Below, piece after piece: positions 5,364 through 6,045 of a stretch of DNA of 6,045 bases; within the stretch, counting starts at the first letter, position 1; every line of letters begins with the position of its first letter. Source of the DNA: Chitinophagales bacterium (GTDB lineage Bacteria > Bacteroidota > Bacteroidia > Chitinophagales > CAIODY01); NCBI GenBank assembly GCA_023251415.1, contig JAHEYX010000156.1, positions 1,364 to 7,408 on the forward strand, written 5' to 3'. Under the pieces are notes generated by a model, which worked only from the letters and a program-made list of their open reading frames with translations, was not told the DNA's origin and did not search any database. The position numbers were made by a program, and so were the translations under genes.

Positions 5364-6045
5364 ATGGAAATTAATAAAATACTTTCGGCCGGGCTTGATG
5401 ATATCGTCTTTATCGGACGAAACAAAGCTTATGGCGCTTATTTTCTTCGCCAGATTTATGGCAAAAATGTGCGTAATGGTTTTATTATTGCACTTTCAAT
5501 TTTTATTGTGGCTTTAGGTGGGCCGGTTGCTTGGAGTAAATTTCATAAAGAAACACTTGAAATTAACAAACCGGTTTTGGTTGATATGGCAAACATCAAA
5601 CCGCCACCACCGGTTGATCCTAAAACTCCACCACCACCACCACCACCACCACCACCTCCAATTAAAACTACAGTGCGGTTTGTTCCACCTGTTGTAAAAA
5701 AAGATGAGGATGTACCACCGGAAGATCCACCAAAACAGGAAGAATTGAAAACTGTTGACGTGAGTGATAAAAATCAAAAGGGTGATCCGGATGCCGGACA
5801 ACAACAGATTTCTATCGATCCGGGTAATGGCGATAAAGTGGTAGAAGAAAAACATGAGATTTTTAAATTCGTTGAGCAAATGCCATCTTATCCAGGTGGT
5901 GAAGGTGCAATGATGGAGTTCTTAAAAAACAACTTACACTATCCGCAACAAGCACGTGATGCAGAAGTAGATGGACGTGTGGTTTTGACCTTTGTAGTTG
6001 ACGAAACCGGTCATATCAGTAATATTCAAATTTTGAAAGATATTG
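5364..6045 (+). CDS. tonB: Energy transducer TonB, 3' end cut off by the window
   Basis: Periplasm-spanning protein that carries motor energy from ExbB/ExbD to TonB-dependent outer-membrane receptors. The frame is open from the ATG at 5364 to the window edge (227 codons). The cytoplasmic N-terminus contains NKAYGAYFLR (20-29), a motif common in Bacteroidota TonB proteins. A single TM helix spans about 39-57 (GFIIALSIFIVALGGPVAW). A Pro/Lys-rich spacer follows (about 70-125), with eleven consecutive prolines at 89-99, then an acidic linker. The C-terminal TonB domain begins near 166 (FKFVEQMPSYPGGEGAMMEFLKNN) and runs through YPQQARDAEVDGRVVLTFVVDETGHISNIQILKDI. By comparison with the family about 40-50 residues are missing. 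The first ATG has no Shine-Dalgarno sequence but is preceded by an A-rich stretch. The gene is 69 bp downstream of exbD2 and is presumably read from the exbB promoter. Confidence 0.95.
   Translation, partial: MEINKILSAGLDDIVFIGRNKAYGAYFLRQIYGKNVRNGFIIALSIFIVALGGPVAWSKFHKETLEINKPVLVDMANIKPPPPVDPKTPPPPPPPPPPPIKTTVRFVPPVVKKDEDVPPEDPPKQEELKTVDVSDKNQKGDPDAGQQQISIDPGNGDKVVEEKHEIFKFVEQMPSYPGGEGAMMEFLKNNLHYPQQARDAEVDGRVVLTFVVDETGHISNIQILKDI
5628..5660 (+). repeat. CCA trinucleotide repeat encoding the TonB polyproline run
   Basis: Nine uninterrupted CCA codons (5628-5654) are followed by CCT and CCA, encoding eleven prolines in a row (residues 89-99) in the periplasm-spanning part of TonB. The repeat is in frame, so a gain or loss of units would change spacer length without breaking the gene. 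Translating such a run would be expected to depend on elongation factor P. Confidence 0.9.

Noticed and set aside
5514..5879. Minus-strand open frame encoding a tryptophan-rich protein.
   Set aside because: It is the reverse complement of tonB; the W run is simply the CCA proline repeat read backwards.
3175..6045. Reading the cluster as a Tol-Pal system (TolQ/TolR) or a motor for gliding motility.
   Set aside because: A clear TonB with the NKAYGAY motif and a C-terminal TonB domain follows, no Pal or TolB gene is visible, and no GldL/GldM-like features are seen.

Overview
The window looks like chromosomal DNA from a member of the Bacteroidota, probably near the Chitinophagaceae/Sphingobacteriales. 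The evidence is AT-rich DNA, promoters of the TTG-N19-TAnnTTTG type, start codons preceded by A-rich stretches without a Shine-Dalgarno sequence, a secreted protein ending in a type IX secretion (T9SS) sorting domain, and an exbB-exbD-exbD-tonB cluster whose proteins carry Bacteroidota-type motifs. The phylum is well supported; the finer placement is inference.

Left part (1-1847, minus strand): a sugar-phosphate nucleotidyltransferase of the long RmlA-like type is followed after 20 bp by dapD, the tetrahydrodipicolinate N-succinyltransferase of the lysine/diaminopimelate pathway. They are probably co-transcribed leftward. Both are housekeeping, cell-wall-related enzymes with left-handed beta-helix regions.

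Middle (1848-3174): a 213-bp divergent spacer carries a good Bacteroidota promoter for a single rightward gene. That gene encodes a 292-residue exported protein with a signal peptide, two PKD-like modules that each hold four cysteines, and a C-terminal T9SS type A sorting domain. A strong intrinsic terminator follows it. The 235-bp spacer up to the next gene ends with a second promoter of almost the same sequence and identical spacing.

Right part (3175-6045, plus strand): exbB, two tandem different exbD genes and tonB, the last cut off by the window edge. Together they would form the inner-membrane motor that uses the proton gradient to drive TonB-dependent outer-membrane receptors. The two exbD genes are only 3 bp apart. 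The exbB-exbD1 spacer (110 bp) and the exbD2-tonB spacer (69 bp) share a 12-bp word, and the first contains a perfect 11-bp inverted repeat.

No mobile element, CRISPR array, RNA gene or phage gene is visible, and I see no clearly new system. The most interesting points are the paired promoters, the repeated word in the two motor-operon spacers, the two distinct ExbD subunits, and the nine-copy CCA repeat in tonB.
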